Under the pieces are notes generated by a model that made no database searches, was not told the DNA's origin, and worked only from the letters and a program-made list of their open reading frames with translations. From Melioribacteraceae bacterium (GTDB lineage: Bacteria; Bacteroidota; Ignavibacteria; Ignavibacteriales; Melioribacteraceae), in assembly GCA_024103215.1 (NCBI GenBank), contig JAGFIY010000155.1:1-32480 (forward strand): 32,480 bases of DNA, written 5' to 3'. Both the position numbers and the translations under genes were made by a program. Below are positions 26,137-32,480 of this stretch, piece by piece; within the stretch, counting starts at the first letter, position 1; the number at the start of each line of letters is the position of its first letter.

Positions 26137-26868
26137 TTATTCCGGAACGTGAACCAGAAAATATTCTTTCGCGGATTCCCCGATTTTACTGGCTTGTCCC
26201 ATTGTCATGTGCAGTTCAGATTGAGATTCGTCTTCCGCTCCGGCTTCGATTATTGCAAGATCCGAATCTTTTGCATGTTTAACTAAATTTTCACAGTAGG
26301 CAGTATCGCCTCCGTAGCAGATTGTTTTTCCTTGATAAGTAAATTTGTACCCGAGCGAAGGTATTTCGAAAGAGCCGTCCCCGGTATCATTTGGTTCTCT
26401 GTGATTTACTTTAAAAGGTTTTATTACGACGTTTTTTCTTCTAATAGCTCTTTCGGAGGTGATTTTTTTGAGGTTGATTTTATAATTTACCTCGTGTTCA
26501 TAAACCTCATAAAAAGCTCTATAAATACTTTCAATTTCCACACAGCCTTCCGGATAATATATGTTCAAAGTCTTCTTCCTTCTCATTACCGTAAGATATG
26601 TAAGAAACGACCAGACACCACCCACGTGGTCATGATGACCATGAGTTATGAATATATCTGAGATATCCATAATTTCACTTGCATTAAGTGTTTTGTTCAG
26701 ATCTCGCAGAATTCCATCTCCGGGATCGATTACAAAATATGAATCATCTGTTGTTAGTAAAATTCCGGTAGCAATATTTGGGATCGAACAGAAGATTTCT
26801 ATGAAAAAATCATCTTTTTGCCATACTAGAGGATATTTTGGTGTATATTTTTTTTGTCTTTTGGTCAA
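26137..26868 (-). CDS. RNase Z-like metallo-beta-lactamase fold hydrolase
   Basis: A 243-aa MBL-fold protein without a signal peptide. The metal-binding motif THGHHDHVGG is at about residue 75-84. Further ligands are likely the His in KVNHREPND, the Asp in YGGDTAYCE and a final His in LVHVPE at the very C-terminus. The order resembles RNase Z-like/ElaC-related hydrolases, but it lacks the exosite of true RNase Z and ends only three residues after the last His. The substrate is therefore unknown. It starts at TTG 26868 with AAGGA eight bases upstream and lies 13 bases after feoB, which suggests co-transcription with the iron uptake genes. Confidence 0.85.
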   Translation of the reverse strand: MTKRQKKYTPKYPLVWQKDDFFIEIFCSIPNIATGILLTTDDSYFVIDPGDGILRDLNKTLNASEIMDISDIFITHGHHDHVGGVWSFLTYLTVMRRKKTLNIYYPEGCVEIESIYRAFYEVYEHEVNYKINLKKITSERAIRRKNVVIKPFKVNHREPNDTGDGSFEIPSLGYKFTYQGKTICYGGDTAYCENLVKHAKDSDLAIIEAGAEDESQSELHMTMGQASKIGESAKEYFLVHVPE

Positions 26869-26881
26869 GAAAAATTCCTTT

Positions 26882-28918
26882 CTAAATAATTATTTGAGCA
26901 ACAAGACCACCAATAAAGAAAGCTGTTATCCAGGTTCCGATCCAAATCGAAATTCCTTCTTTCCAGCCTCGTTCTTTTAACATTACAACAAAAGATGCAA
27001 TGCAAGGTACAAAGATAGTAATTGTTATGATAGCAACCGTAATCTGCATTGCAGATAATTGAATATCGAATAATCCCGCTGCACCGAAGTCTCTTCTCAC
27101 CATTCCCATAATAAATGCATTTGCCGCTTCCTTGGGCAGTTTAAGCCAATTAGTTGTAAGTGGTTCAAGCAGATTCTGCCATACTGAGAGGAGGTTAGTA
27201 ATCTGCATTAGTCCGATACCAAGTGCACCTACAAAAAACCAAACATAAGCTTCTTTCATAAAACCATAAGCTCTGAAAAATGTTTTCTTCAACACATTTC
27301 TTAACTGTGGAATTTTCATTGTTGGCAGATCAAGCAGAAGTGGAGAAGATTCTCCCGGAAGTAATCGATTAAGAATTGTTGAAAGTGTAATCAAAATTGT
27401 GAAGATGGTCACCATGAAAATAAGTAGTGGAACCGTTCCCGCTCGTGCGAGGAGGAATGCAATTACTGCTAACTGTGCGGAACATGGAATAACAAATTGA
27501 AGAATTGCCGTAACGATAGATCTTTCTCTATTTGTTCCTAAAATTCTTGTTGTGATGTTTGCCATTGTTATACAACCGAAGCCGAGCATAATAGGTATAA
27601 CAGCCTTTCCGTTAAGTCCGATTCTGTTTAAAGTTCTGTCAAGCATTGTCGCAAGTCTTGGTAGATAACCGCTGTCTTCTAAGATTGCCATTATGAAATA
27701 AAATCCCAAAACGAGGGGAAGAAGCAAAAAGAGGAGATAAGTGATAGTCATTGTCAGCACGCCAAACTCACCAAAGAACAAAGTAGCGATCGGGTTCTCG
27801 TAAACGAAATCAGAAACCGAGCCGTCCTTTGTTGAAAAGCTTTTGAATTTTTCAGCTAATTCCGGATTTTCAGATTTACCTTGGGGGAATTCAAATGAGC
27901 GGCTGTCAATTACGTCATCATTTTCACCTAGGATTTCGACGGTGATCGTTGATGGTGTATAATCCGCGACCAGAGATTTTAAATTATATTCGAAAATACC
28001 GACACCAATTTCGTTCTCGGTGTAATCTACAACCCGCTGTGAAATCAAATCACCTACAAAGAAATATATAACTAGCAGCACAAAAGCAAGAATTGGGATT
28101 CCGGTAAATGGATTCAAGGTCATTCTTCCCAGTTTACTGAAGATTATGCCCTTTGTAGAATTTTCAAATTCAACCTGATCGACAATATTATTAACACGGT
28201 TTCTTCTTTGAATGTAAAGATACTCTCTATCATCAACAGTTCCCGGATCAGAGTTGTGACGCTTTGCGACTTCAACATCACCTTCTTTAATCAGTAATGC
28301 TTCAGCTTCGCTTCCAGTAATTTTGGCGGTATCAGAAAGTAATTCTTTAACTTTTTGATCGCAGTTACCTATGCGTGAATTTTCTATTGCAAAGTCGAGT
28401 TTGTCAAAACCTTCTTTTTTTATTGCAGAAGTTTCAATTACCTCAACCCCCAGCAGTTGGGACAGTTTTTCAACGTCGATCTTTATTTTATTCTTCTTAA
28501 CTTCGTCCGAAAAATTTAGTAGAACCGATACTTTCTTTCCCATTTCGATAAGCTGCAGCGTGAGAAATAAATCCCTATGAAGATGAAGACTGTTTACAAC
28601 ATTCAACACTACATCTGCAGAAAGAATAACATCGCGGGCAACTTTTTCTTCTTCAGTAAATGCTGATACACCATAAGTTCCCGGCGAATCGTAAATATTA
28701 TAATTTTTATATTGAGCCGAAGTTATTGATACGGTAGTCCCCGGAAAGTTTGAAACATCGACGTACATACCGCTTAGGTGATTAAAAAAAACTGACTTGC
28801 CTACATTCGGATTTCCGGCAAGCACAACTTTGGTTCTCGAGCCGGATTTGTTCGAGTTTCCGTTTGTTGGTTTTTGTTTTGACAATAAGTTTTCACTAGC
28901 AATTGTTTCTGTTTTCAT
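26882..28918 (-). CDS. feoB: Ferrous iron transport protein B (variant subclass)
   Basis: A 678-aa inner-membrane Fe(II) transporter with a cytosolic G domain. G1 is GNPNVGKS at residues 35-42, G2 contains FPGTT, G3 reads DSPGTYG and G4 NFSD. A helical spacer domain and a membrane part with about eight helices follow. The two gate motifs read GFGCITMA and PCSAQLAV instead of the common GCNVPA and PCSARLP. A stretch of about 70 residues between the first and second membrane helix looks extracytoplasmic and beta-rich. I start at ATG 28918 behind GGAAGGA; a longer frame up to 28975 would overlap feoA. It is ten bases after feoA in a fur-feoA-feoB operon. Iron is the expected metal, manganese is an alternative. 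Confidence 0.93.
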   Translation of the reverse strand: MKTETIASENLLSKQKPTNGNSNKSGSRTKVVLAGNPNVGKSVFFNHLSGMYVDVSNFPGTTVSITSAQYKNYNIYDSPGTYGVSAFTEEEKVARDVILSADVVLNVVNSLHLHRDLFLTLQLIEMGKKVSVLLNFSDEVKKNKIKIDVEKLSQLLGVEVIETSAIKKEGFDKLDFAIENSRIGNCDQKVKELLSDTAKITGSEAEALLIKEGDVEVAKRHNSDPGTVDDREYLYIQRRNRVNNIVDQVEFENSTKGIIFSKLGRMTLNPFTGIPILAFVLLVIYFFVGDLISQRVVDYTENEIGVGIFEYNLKSLVADYTPSTITVEILGENDDVIDSRSFEFPQGKSENPELAEKFKSFSTKDGSVSDFVYENPIATLFFGEFGVLTMTITYLLFLLLPLVLGFYFIMAILEDSGYLPRLATMLDRTLNRIGLNGKAVIPIMLGFGCITMANITTRILGTNRERSIVTAILQFVIPCSAQLAVIAFLLARAGTVPLLIFMVTIFTILITLSTILNRLLPGESSPLLLDLPTMKIPQLRNVLKKTFFRAYGFMKEAYVWFFVGALGIGLMQITNLLSVWQNLLEPLTTNWLKLPKEAANAFIMGMVRRDFGAAGLFDIQLSAMQITVAIITITIFVPCIASFVVMLKERGWKEGISIWIGTWITAFFIGGLVAQIII

Positions 28919-28928
28919 ATCCTTCCAA

Positions 28929-29150
28929 TCATAAAACAATTTCGATGCTTTTTGCCAGTGCAGAACCCAGCGCAATTTCCTGCCGGTTTCTTCGCAGCAC
29001 TATTGTACCTCCTGGAAGTTTTTCAATGCAGCTGACAGTTAAGCCTTCGGTAATTCCGAGTCTGATAAGTTGTGATTTTATATCGCCGTTAGGCAATTTA
29101 GCAATTGTTAAGCTGTGTCCTTTTAGTGCTTTGTCTAGAGTCAATGCCAT
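28929..29150 (-). CDS. feoA: Ferrous iron transport protein A
   Basis: A 73-aa SH3-like FeoA protein that assists FeoB. The sequence has the family pattern: LTLDKALKGHSLTIAKL, then IKSQLIRLGITEGLTVSCIEKLPGG, then IALGSALAKSIEI. It begins at ATG 29150, behind an AAAGGA site that overlaps the fur stop codon, and is six bases from fur. Its stop lies ten bases before the feoB start. The tight spacing shows a single transcription unit controlled together with fur. Confidence 0.93.
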   Translation of the reverse strand: MALTLDKALKGHSLTIAKLPNGDIKSQLIRLGITEGLTVSCIEKLPGGTIVLRRNRQEIALGSALAKSIEIVL

Positions 29151-29156
29151 ATTCCT

Positions 29157-29651
29157 TTAGAAGTTTTTACATTTGTTTGGATCTTTGCATCTTGCAAAGA
29201 TATTAAAAGAATAACCTGTTCTTTCCATTCCTTGTTCTTCGCAGATTCTATCGACTATTTTTTGAATTTCGTCCGAAGTAAATTCCAATATTTTCCCGCA
29301 ATGAGTACAAATTAAATGATCGTGATTTTTTCTTTTAAAACTCGATTCATAATGTGCTTTGTTGTCTCCGAAATTTCGCTTTGCAAGAAGTTTACACTTT
29401 GCCAACAATTCCAAAGTATTATATACCGTTGCCCTTGAAACATTGCTGTTCTGTGTTTTCATCGAAATAAAAAGTTCATCTGCTCCAAAATGTCCGGGTT
29501 GTTCAAGTGCATAATCCAGGACTTCGAATCTTTCCGGAGTTATTCGATGTTTTCCTCGTTTTAAAAACCGCTTAAACTGCTCGTGTGCTTCTTGACTTTG
29601 AATAATTTCACCATTATTTAGATTTAGTCTGTATAAAATTAGGTAAATCAA
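29157..29651 (-). CDS. fur: Fur family metal-dependent transcriptional regulator
   Basis: A 164-aa Fur/PerR-family repressor. The winged-helix N-terminus contains HRITPERFEVLDYAL and the recognition segment SNVSRATVYNTLELL. The dimerisation part carries HDHLICTHCGKILEF with the first CxxC zinc pair and a second pair, CKDPNKC, spaced by five residues near the C-terminus. The only start available is TTG 29651, without a clear ribosome site; the region before HRITPERF is about 14 residues longer than usual. Being the first gene of the feoAB operon makes an iron-responsive, self-repressing Fur likely. PerR is a weaker alternative, given the peroxiredoxins on the other side. Confidence 0.92.
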   Translation of the reverse strand: MIYLILYRLNLNNGEIIQSQEAHEQFKRFLKRGKHRITPERFEVLDYALEQPGHFGADELFISMKTQNSNVSRATVYNTLELLAKCKLLAKRNFGDNKAHYESSFKRKNHDHLICTHCGKILEFTSDEIQKIVDRICEEQGMERTGYSFNIFARCKDPNKCKNF

Positions 29652-29667
29652 GACGAATTTGCAATAA

Positions 29668-29689
29668 AAAAATACAGTAATGTATTTTT
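29668..29689. promoter_or_regulatory. Perfect 22-bp palindrome upstream of fur (candidate operator)
   Basis: AAAAATACA at 29668-29676 and TGTATTTTT at 29681-29689 are perfect inverted copies around GTAA. The site is 17 bases upstream of the fur start codon and just downstream of a candidate fur promoter, a fitting place for self-repression. It is AT-rich and symmetric like Fur/PerR boxes but does not match the classical 19-bp consensus closely. In RNA it could also form a 9-bp A-U hairpin in the fur leader. Confidence 0.5.
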
Positions 29690-29707
29690 ATGATTTTCGT
29701 TGATTTT

Positions 29708-29737
29708 GAAAAATATTAGACGTTTTTAGATGTCCAA
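29708..29737 (-). promoter_or_regulatory. Candidate promoter of the fur-feoAB operon
   Basis: Read on the minus strand, TTG (29737-29735) is followed after 19 bases by TATTTTTC (29715-29708), one mismatch from the Bacteroidetes -7 element TAnnTTTG. The spacing agrees with the candidate dodecin and metG promoters. The spacer contains two near-identical 10-mers in tandem (29714-29723 and 29724-29733). The call rests on pattern only. Confidence 0.3.
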
Positions 29738-29748
29738 CTCATCTTACC

Positions 29749-29779
29749 TTTAATGTTGTTTCGGAAAATAGTAAATTTG
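29749..29779 (+). promoter_or_regulatory. Candidate promoter of the dodecin-peroxiredoxin unit
   Basis: TTTA at 29749-29752 is followed after 19 bases by an exact TAAATTTG (29772-29779), the Bacteroidetes-type -7 element. The dodecin start codon is 48 bases further on. The arrangement is back to back with the fur promoter candidate, leaving about a dozen bases between the two upstream elements. Confidence 0.35.
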
Positions 29780-29827
29780 GTTTCTTATATAATTCAGATT
29801 GCTATAATTCAAAATAAAGGAGTGTTT

Positions 29828-30028
29828 ATGTCTGTAACTTTTGAAGTAATTGAAAGAGTCGGTACATCAAACGAATCCAGCAGCGATGCTATTAAATCAG
29901 TTGTTCTAGAAGCGAATAAGGCAAATAAAGTTGGCTGGTTCGAAGTTATAGAAGAAAGAGGTAGAGTTACACAAGATGGAAATATTGAATTTCAAGTAAA
30001 AGTAAAAATAGGTTATAAACTAGATTAA
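29828..30028 (+). CDS. Dodecin family flavin-binding protein
   Basis: A 66-aa dodecin, which forms hollow dodecamers that store or buffer flavin. The protein has the expected layout: a first strand VTFEVIERVGTS, a helix SDAIKSVVLEANK, then GWFEVIEERGRV and EFQVKVKIGYKLD. Trp37 and Gln56 match the flavin-contacting Trp and Gln of known dodecins. I start at ATG 29828 behind AAAGGAG; an upstream in-frame start at 29753 would add 25 hydrophobic residues foreign to the family. It is followed after 15 bases by a peroxiredoxin gene, so a role in protecting the cell from free flavin or oxidants is plausible. Confidence 0.93.
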   Translation: MSVTFEVIERVGTSNESSSDAIKSVVLEANKANKVGWFEVIEERGRVTQDGNIEFQVKVKIGYKLD

Positions 30029-30043
30029 GAAAGGAGAAATTAT

Positions 30044-30526
30044 ATGTCAGTTAATATTGGTGATATAGCCCCGGATTTTTCACTAAAAAGTGAAGCTTTG
30101 GAAGAAATCACATTAAGCAGTTTCCGAGGCAAGAAAAATGTTGTTTTACTCTTTTTCCCATTTGCAAATTCAGGAACTTGTGAAAAAGAATTATGTACCA
30201 TGCGGGACGGAATGAGTGCCTACGAAAATTTAGATGCTCAAGTTTTAGCAGTAAGTGTTGATAGTTATTTTACACATAAACTTTGGGCAGATCAGCAGAA
30301 ATTTAATTTTCCGTTGTTGAGTGATTTCAATAAGGAAGTCTGTAAGAAGTATGATTCCTATATGGATGTTTTTGCTCCGGGTAAATTTGATTACAAAGGA
30401 GTTGCAAAACGTGCAGCTTTTGTGATCGATAAAGAGGGTAAAATTCAATATGCGGAAATTTTACCAAGTCCGGGAGACGAACCTAATTATGAAGCAATCA
30501 AAGAATCATTAGAGAAATTAGACTAA
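30044..30526 (+). CDS. Peroxiredoxin of the AhpC/TSA family (AhpE/Bcp-like)
   Basis: A 160-aa thiol peroxidase of the thioredoxin fold. The active site reads FPFANSGTCEKELCTMRD: the probable peroxidatic Cys46 follows Pro39 and a Ser43 in place of the usual Thr. A second cysteine, Cys51, lies five residues on, as in atypical two-cysteine Bcp/PrxQ types. A further Cys is in NKEVCKKYDSY. The N-terminus GDIAPDFSL and the late AAFVIDKEGKI segment are standard. It shares a transcription unit with dodecin, has AAGGAG before its ATG, and ends at a terminator. The electron donor is unknown. Confidence 0.92.
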   Translation: MSVNIGDIAPDFSLKSEALEEITLSSFRGKKNVVLLFFPFANSGTCEKELCTMRDGMSAYENLDAQVLAVSVDSYFTHKLWADQQKFNFPLLSDFNKEVCKKYDSYMDVFAPGKFDYKGVAKRAAFVIDKEGKIQYAEILPSPGDEPNYEAIKESLEKLD

Positions 30527-30530
30527 ATCA

Positions 30531-30552
30531 AAGGGAGCTTAATTGCTCCCTT
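30531..30552 (+). terminator. Hairpin terminator after the dodecin-peroxiredoxin unit
   Basis: AAGGGAGC (30531-30538) pairs perfectly with GCTCCCTT (30545-30552) around a six-base loop, four bases after the peroxiredoxin stop codon. The following sequence is T-rich but interrupted by A, so some read-through into the next peroxiredoxin gene 22 bases later is possible. Confidence 0.7.
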
Positions 30553-30574
30553 ATTTAATTCTCAAGGAGATATG

Positions 30575-31042
30575 ATGTTGAAAGTTGGTCAAAAAGCACC
30601 TCAATTTACTTTGCCGAATCAGGATGGAAATAAGATATCATTAAAAGATTATCTTGGGAAAGTTGTCGTGTTATATTTTTATCCCAAAGATATGACTTCG
30701 GGATGTACAAAGGAAGCATGTGATTTCAGAGACGAGTTCCCAAACTTCAAAAAATTAAAAGCAGAGGTTATAGGAATAAGCAAAGATTCTGTTAAGTCGC
30801 ATCAAAAGTTCATCGAAAAAAATAACCTACCTTTTACCTTGTTGAGCGACGAAGAAAAGAAAGTTTTAGAAAAATATGATGTTTGGAAAGAGAAAAGTAT
30901 GTATGGTAAAAAATATATGGGGATAGAAAGAACAACTTTTCTTATAGATGAAAATGGTAAAATAATCAAAATTTATCCGAAGGTTAAAGTAAACGGTCAT
31001 GCTGAAAACATTTTAAAAGACTTGAAGGAACTTTATAAATAA
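30575..31042 (+). CDS. bcp: Thioredoxin-dependent thiol peroxidase (Bcp/PrxQ)
   Basis: A 155-aa Bcp-type peroxiredoxin reducing hydrogen peroxide and organic peroxides with thioredoxin. The active site [18 protein letters not shown] gives Cys44 and Cys49 with the Cys-x4-Cys spacing of PrxQ enzymes; [15 protein letters not shown] begins the protein and [13 protein letters not shown] lies near the end. ATG 30575 is preferred over ATG 30572 because AAGGAGA at 30564-30570 is better spaced. Its TAA overlaps the ATG of the PTPS gene by one base, so it is probably translated in the same unit as the pterin genes, an unusual pairing. Confidence 0.93.
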   Translation: MLKVGQKAPQFTLPNQDGNKISLKDYLGKVVVLYFYPKDMTSGCTKEACDFRDEFPNFKKLKAEVIGISKDSVKSHQKFIEKNNLPFTLLSDEEKKVLEKYDVWKEKSMYGKKYMGIERTTFLIDENGKIIKIYPKVKVNGHAENILKDLKELYK

Positions 31043-31446
31043 TGGTTTATGTTACAAGAAGGGAAGTCTTTAGTGCATCCCATCGATTATATAATCCGAA
31101 CTTTTCCGACGAACAAAATGATAAAATCTTCGGAAAGTGCAATAATCCGAATGGTCACGGTCATAACTATGTTATCGAAGTAATTGTCGCCGGCGAAATC
31201 GATCCGAAAACAGGCTATCTTATTGACCTAAAACGGTTAAAGAGGATTATCATAGAAAATGTAATAAGTAAGGTTGATCATAAACATCTGAACAGCGATG
31301 TTGAATTTATGCGGGATGTTATCCCAACAGCCGAAAATATTGCAGTAAAATGCTGGGAACAACTAGTTGATAAAATGCCGAATGGTAAACTTTATTCGGT
31401 AAAAATTTACGAAACTGAAAATAATTACGCAGAATATAAAGGTTGA
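31042..31446 (+). CDS. 6-pyruvoyl-tetrahydropterin synthase (PTPS/QueD family)
   Basis: A 134-aa zinc enzyme of the T-fold superfamily acting on dihydroneopterin triphosphate. Zinc ligands are His14 in SASHRL and His39/His41 in GHGHNY; the catalytic Cys33 lies in [13 protein letters not shown]. The Cys-x5-His-Gly-His spacing equals that of animal biopterin-type PTPS, whereas QueD has Cys-x3. The later [26 protein letters not shown] and the closing EYKG also look like the animal enzyme. FolE and a dehydrogenase follow directly, so I favour biopterin synthesis over queuosine synthesis. The family call is firm; the pathway is inferred. Confidence 0.9.
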   Translation: MVYVTRREVFSASHRLYNPNFSDEQNDKIFGKCNNPNGHGHNYVIEVIVAGEIDPKTGYLIDLKRLKRIIIENVISKVDHKHLNSDVEFMRDVIPTAENIAVKCWEQLVDKMPNGKLYSVKIYETENNYAEYKG

Positions 31447-31450
31447 TGTT

Positions 31451-32017
31451 TTGAATATTAATAAAGTATCCAAAAATGTGGAAGCGATCCTCAAAGAAAT
31501 TGGGGAAAATCCAAATCGTGAGGGTTTAATAAAAACGCCGGAACGCGTGGCAAAAGCATATGAATTTTTAACTCAAGGTTACAATCAAAATATTGAAGAC
31601 GTTCTTAACGGAGCTGTTTTTGAAGAGAAGTACGATGAGATGGTAATAGTAAAGGATATTGATTTTTATAGTATGTGCGAACATCATATGATTCCGTTCT
31701 TCGGGAAAATTCATATCGCATATATTCCGAAAGGGAAGATCGTGGGGTTGAGCAAAATTCCCAGAATTGTCGATGTCTTTGCAAGAAGATTGCAGGTTCA
31801 AGAAAGAATGACACAAGAGATTGCCGACACACTTAACAAATATTTAGATCCTCAAGGCGTTGCAATAGTTTGCGAAGCTTACCACATGTGTATGATGATG
31901 CGAGGAGTGCAAAAACAAAACTCGGTCACCACAACTAGCGCGATGGCTGGAATTTTCACCGAAGATGCCAGAACCAGGGCTGAATTCCTAAATCTAATTT
32001 CCCACAAACGAGTATGA
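31451..32017 (+). CDS. folE: GTP cyclohydrolase I
   Basis: A 188-aa type I GTP cyclohydrolase turning GTP into dihydroneopterin triphosphate, the entry to folate, biopterin and queuosine. Hallmarks are [23 protein letters not shown] in the N-terminal half, the zinc and catalytic segment [31 protein letters not shown], and the second zinc Cys in [14 protein letters not shown]. The start is TTG 31451 with AAAGG about eight bases upstream, four bases after the PTPS stop. Its TGA overlaps the next start in an ATGA. The substrate-product link with PTPS supports co-function. Confidence 0.96.
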   Translation: MNINKVSKNVEAILKEIGENPNREGLIKTPERVAKAYEFLTQGYNQNIEDVLNGAVFEEKYDEMVIVKDIDFYSMCEHHMIPFFGKIHIAYIPKGKIVGLSKIPRIVDVFARRLQVQERMTQEIADTLNKYLDPQGVAIVCEAYHMCMMMRGVQKQNSVTTTSAMAGIFTEDARTRAEFLNLISHKRV

Positions 32018-32480
32018 CAGATAAACCGAATATTGTATGGATTACCGGTGCAGCGACCGGAATCGGAAGAGCTTTGAGTACTGTGTTTGTTAAAAACGGA
32101 CTAAATGTACTTGGTTCTTCAAGACGCGAAACACAACTCGAGAGATTTCAAAAGGAATTATCCGCCGAAAAAGGGAATTTCATTTTCGAACCCGCTGATA
32201 TTTCGAAGAAAGATGACGTAGCGAGAGTAATCGAAAAGATCGAAAAAAAATACAATGTGGATTGTTTAATAAACAATGCTGGGGTTACTGCATTTAAATT
32301 GGTAACCGATACAACCTCAAAAGAAGTTGAAGAAATTATTTCAGCCAACTTGATCGGAGCGATACACACTACTCAGAGTGTTCTTCCTGGGATGATTGAA
32401 CGCAATAAGGGAACAATTTTAAATATTATTTCTGCCGCAGCAACAAAGGTTTTTACGAAAAGCGGTGTATATGCTGCTTC
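32014..32480 (+). CDS. Short-chain dehydrogenase/reductase, 5' part (cut by window end)
   Basis: The first 155 codons of a classical SDR. The nucleotide-binding glycine motif is TGAATGIG near residue 11-18, the NNAG motif follows at about 88, and the catalytic Ser is in NIISAAA. The frame stops at the window edge in GVYAAS, where the active-site Tyr sits and the Lys of YxxxK is expected next. The ATG overlaps the folE stop, so the gene is translated in the same unit. By position it could be a sepiapterin reductase completing tetrahydrobiopterin synthesis, but SDRs are too diverse to assign a substrate, and a general oxidoreductase remains possible. Confidence 0.9.
   Translation, partial: MTDKPNIVWITGAATGIGRALSTVFVKNGLNVLGSSRRETQLERFQKELSAEKGNFIFEPADISKKDDVARVIEKIEKKYNVDCLINNAGVTAFKLVTDTTSKEVEEIISANLIGAIHTTQSVLPGMIERNKGTILNIISAAATKVFTKSGVYAA

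Noticed and set aside
26332-26980. Two plus-strand open frames inside the MBL and feoB region
   Set aside because: They are antisense shadows of well-conserved genes and lack ribosome sites or recognisable domains.
28919-28975. Longer N-terminus for FeoB overlapping feoA
   Set aside because: The ATG at 28918 has a strong GGAAGGA site and a normal spacing to feoA; the added residues do not resemble FeoB.
29753-29827. Upstream start for dodecin adding 25 hydrophobic residues
   Set aside because: Dodecins are cytosolic and about 65-70 residues; ATG 29828 has AAAGGAG and matches the family start. The stretch is better explained as promoter and leader.

Overview
The window looks like an ordinary chromosomal segment of an AT-rich bacterium of the Bacteroidota/Chlorobiota/Ignavibacteriota group, most likely Ignavibacteria-like. 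The grounds are the short primary sigma factor without region 1.1 (typical of that superphylum), the many lipoprotein signal peptides, the fur-feoA-feoB unit, and a possible biopterin cluster of a kind known from Chlorobium. This placement is inferred from protein character, not from a search. About eight genes appear to start with TTG, mostly behind clear Shine-Dalgarno sequences. No tRNA, rRNA, CRISPR array, insertion sequence or prophage gene was recognised, and no gap between genes exceeds 300 bases.

Layout. 1-2424: end of a ribosomal protein operon (rpsK 3' end, rpsD, rpoA, rplQ with a long charged tail), closed by a strong terminator. 2428-6151: engB, a membrane GAF/degenerate-GGDEF protein, and deoB. 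6309-8451: two tandem EutN/CcmL microcompartment vertex proteins directly before the primary sigma factor, then an NlpC/P60 lipoprotein. 8498-12245: fumC, an unknown 109-aa gene, and transketolase. 12229-12843 (minus): a YqaA/DedA-type membrane protein overlapping the transketolase end. 12976-17893: acyl-CoA ligase, metG and a solitary adenine methyltransferase. 17987-24315: an envelope block of two PpiC/SurA-like lipoproteins, a secreted SurA-like isomerase, a MoxR ATPase and an M23 lipoprotein. 24322-29651 (minus): fur, feoA, feoB, an MBL hydrolase and an M28-PDZ peptidase, probably one transcription unit.

29828-32480: dodecin and a peroxiredoxin, a terminator, then an overlapping run of a bacterioferritin-comigratory-type peroxiredoxin, a PTPS, FolE (GTP cyclohydrolase I) and a short-chain dehydrogenase cut by the window end. 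The PTPS carries the Cys-x5-His-Gly-His motif of biopterin-type enzymes rather than the Cys-x3 spacing of QueD. The last three genes could therefore supply the three steps from GTP to tetrahydrobiopterin.

The two points most worth following are the microcompartment vertex pair without any shell hexamer gene in view, and the candidate biopterin cluster. The rest is mostly housekeeping with local oddities: a degenerate GGDEF domain, a FeoB of a variant subclass, a palindrome before fur, and an engB start next to a terminator.
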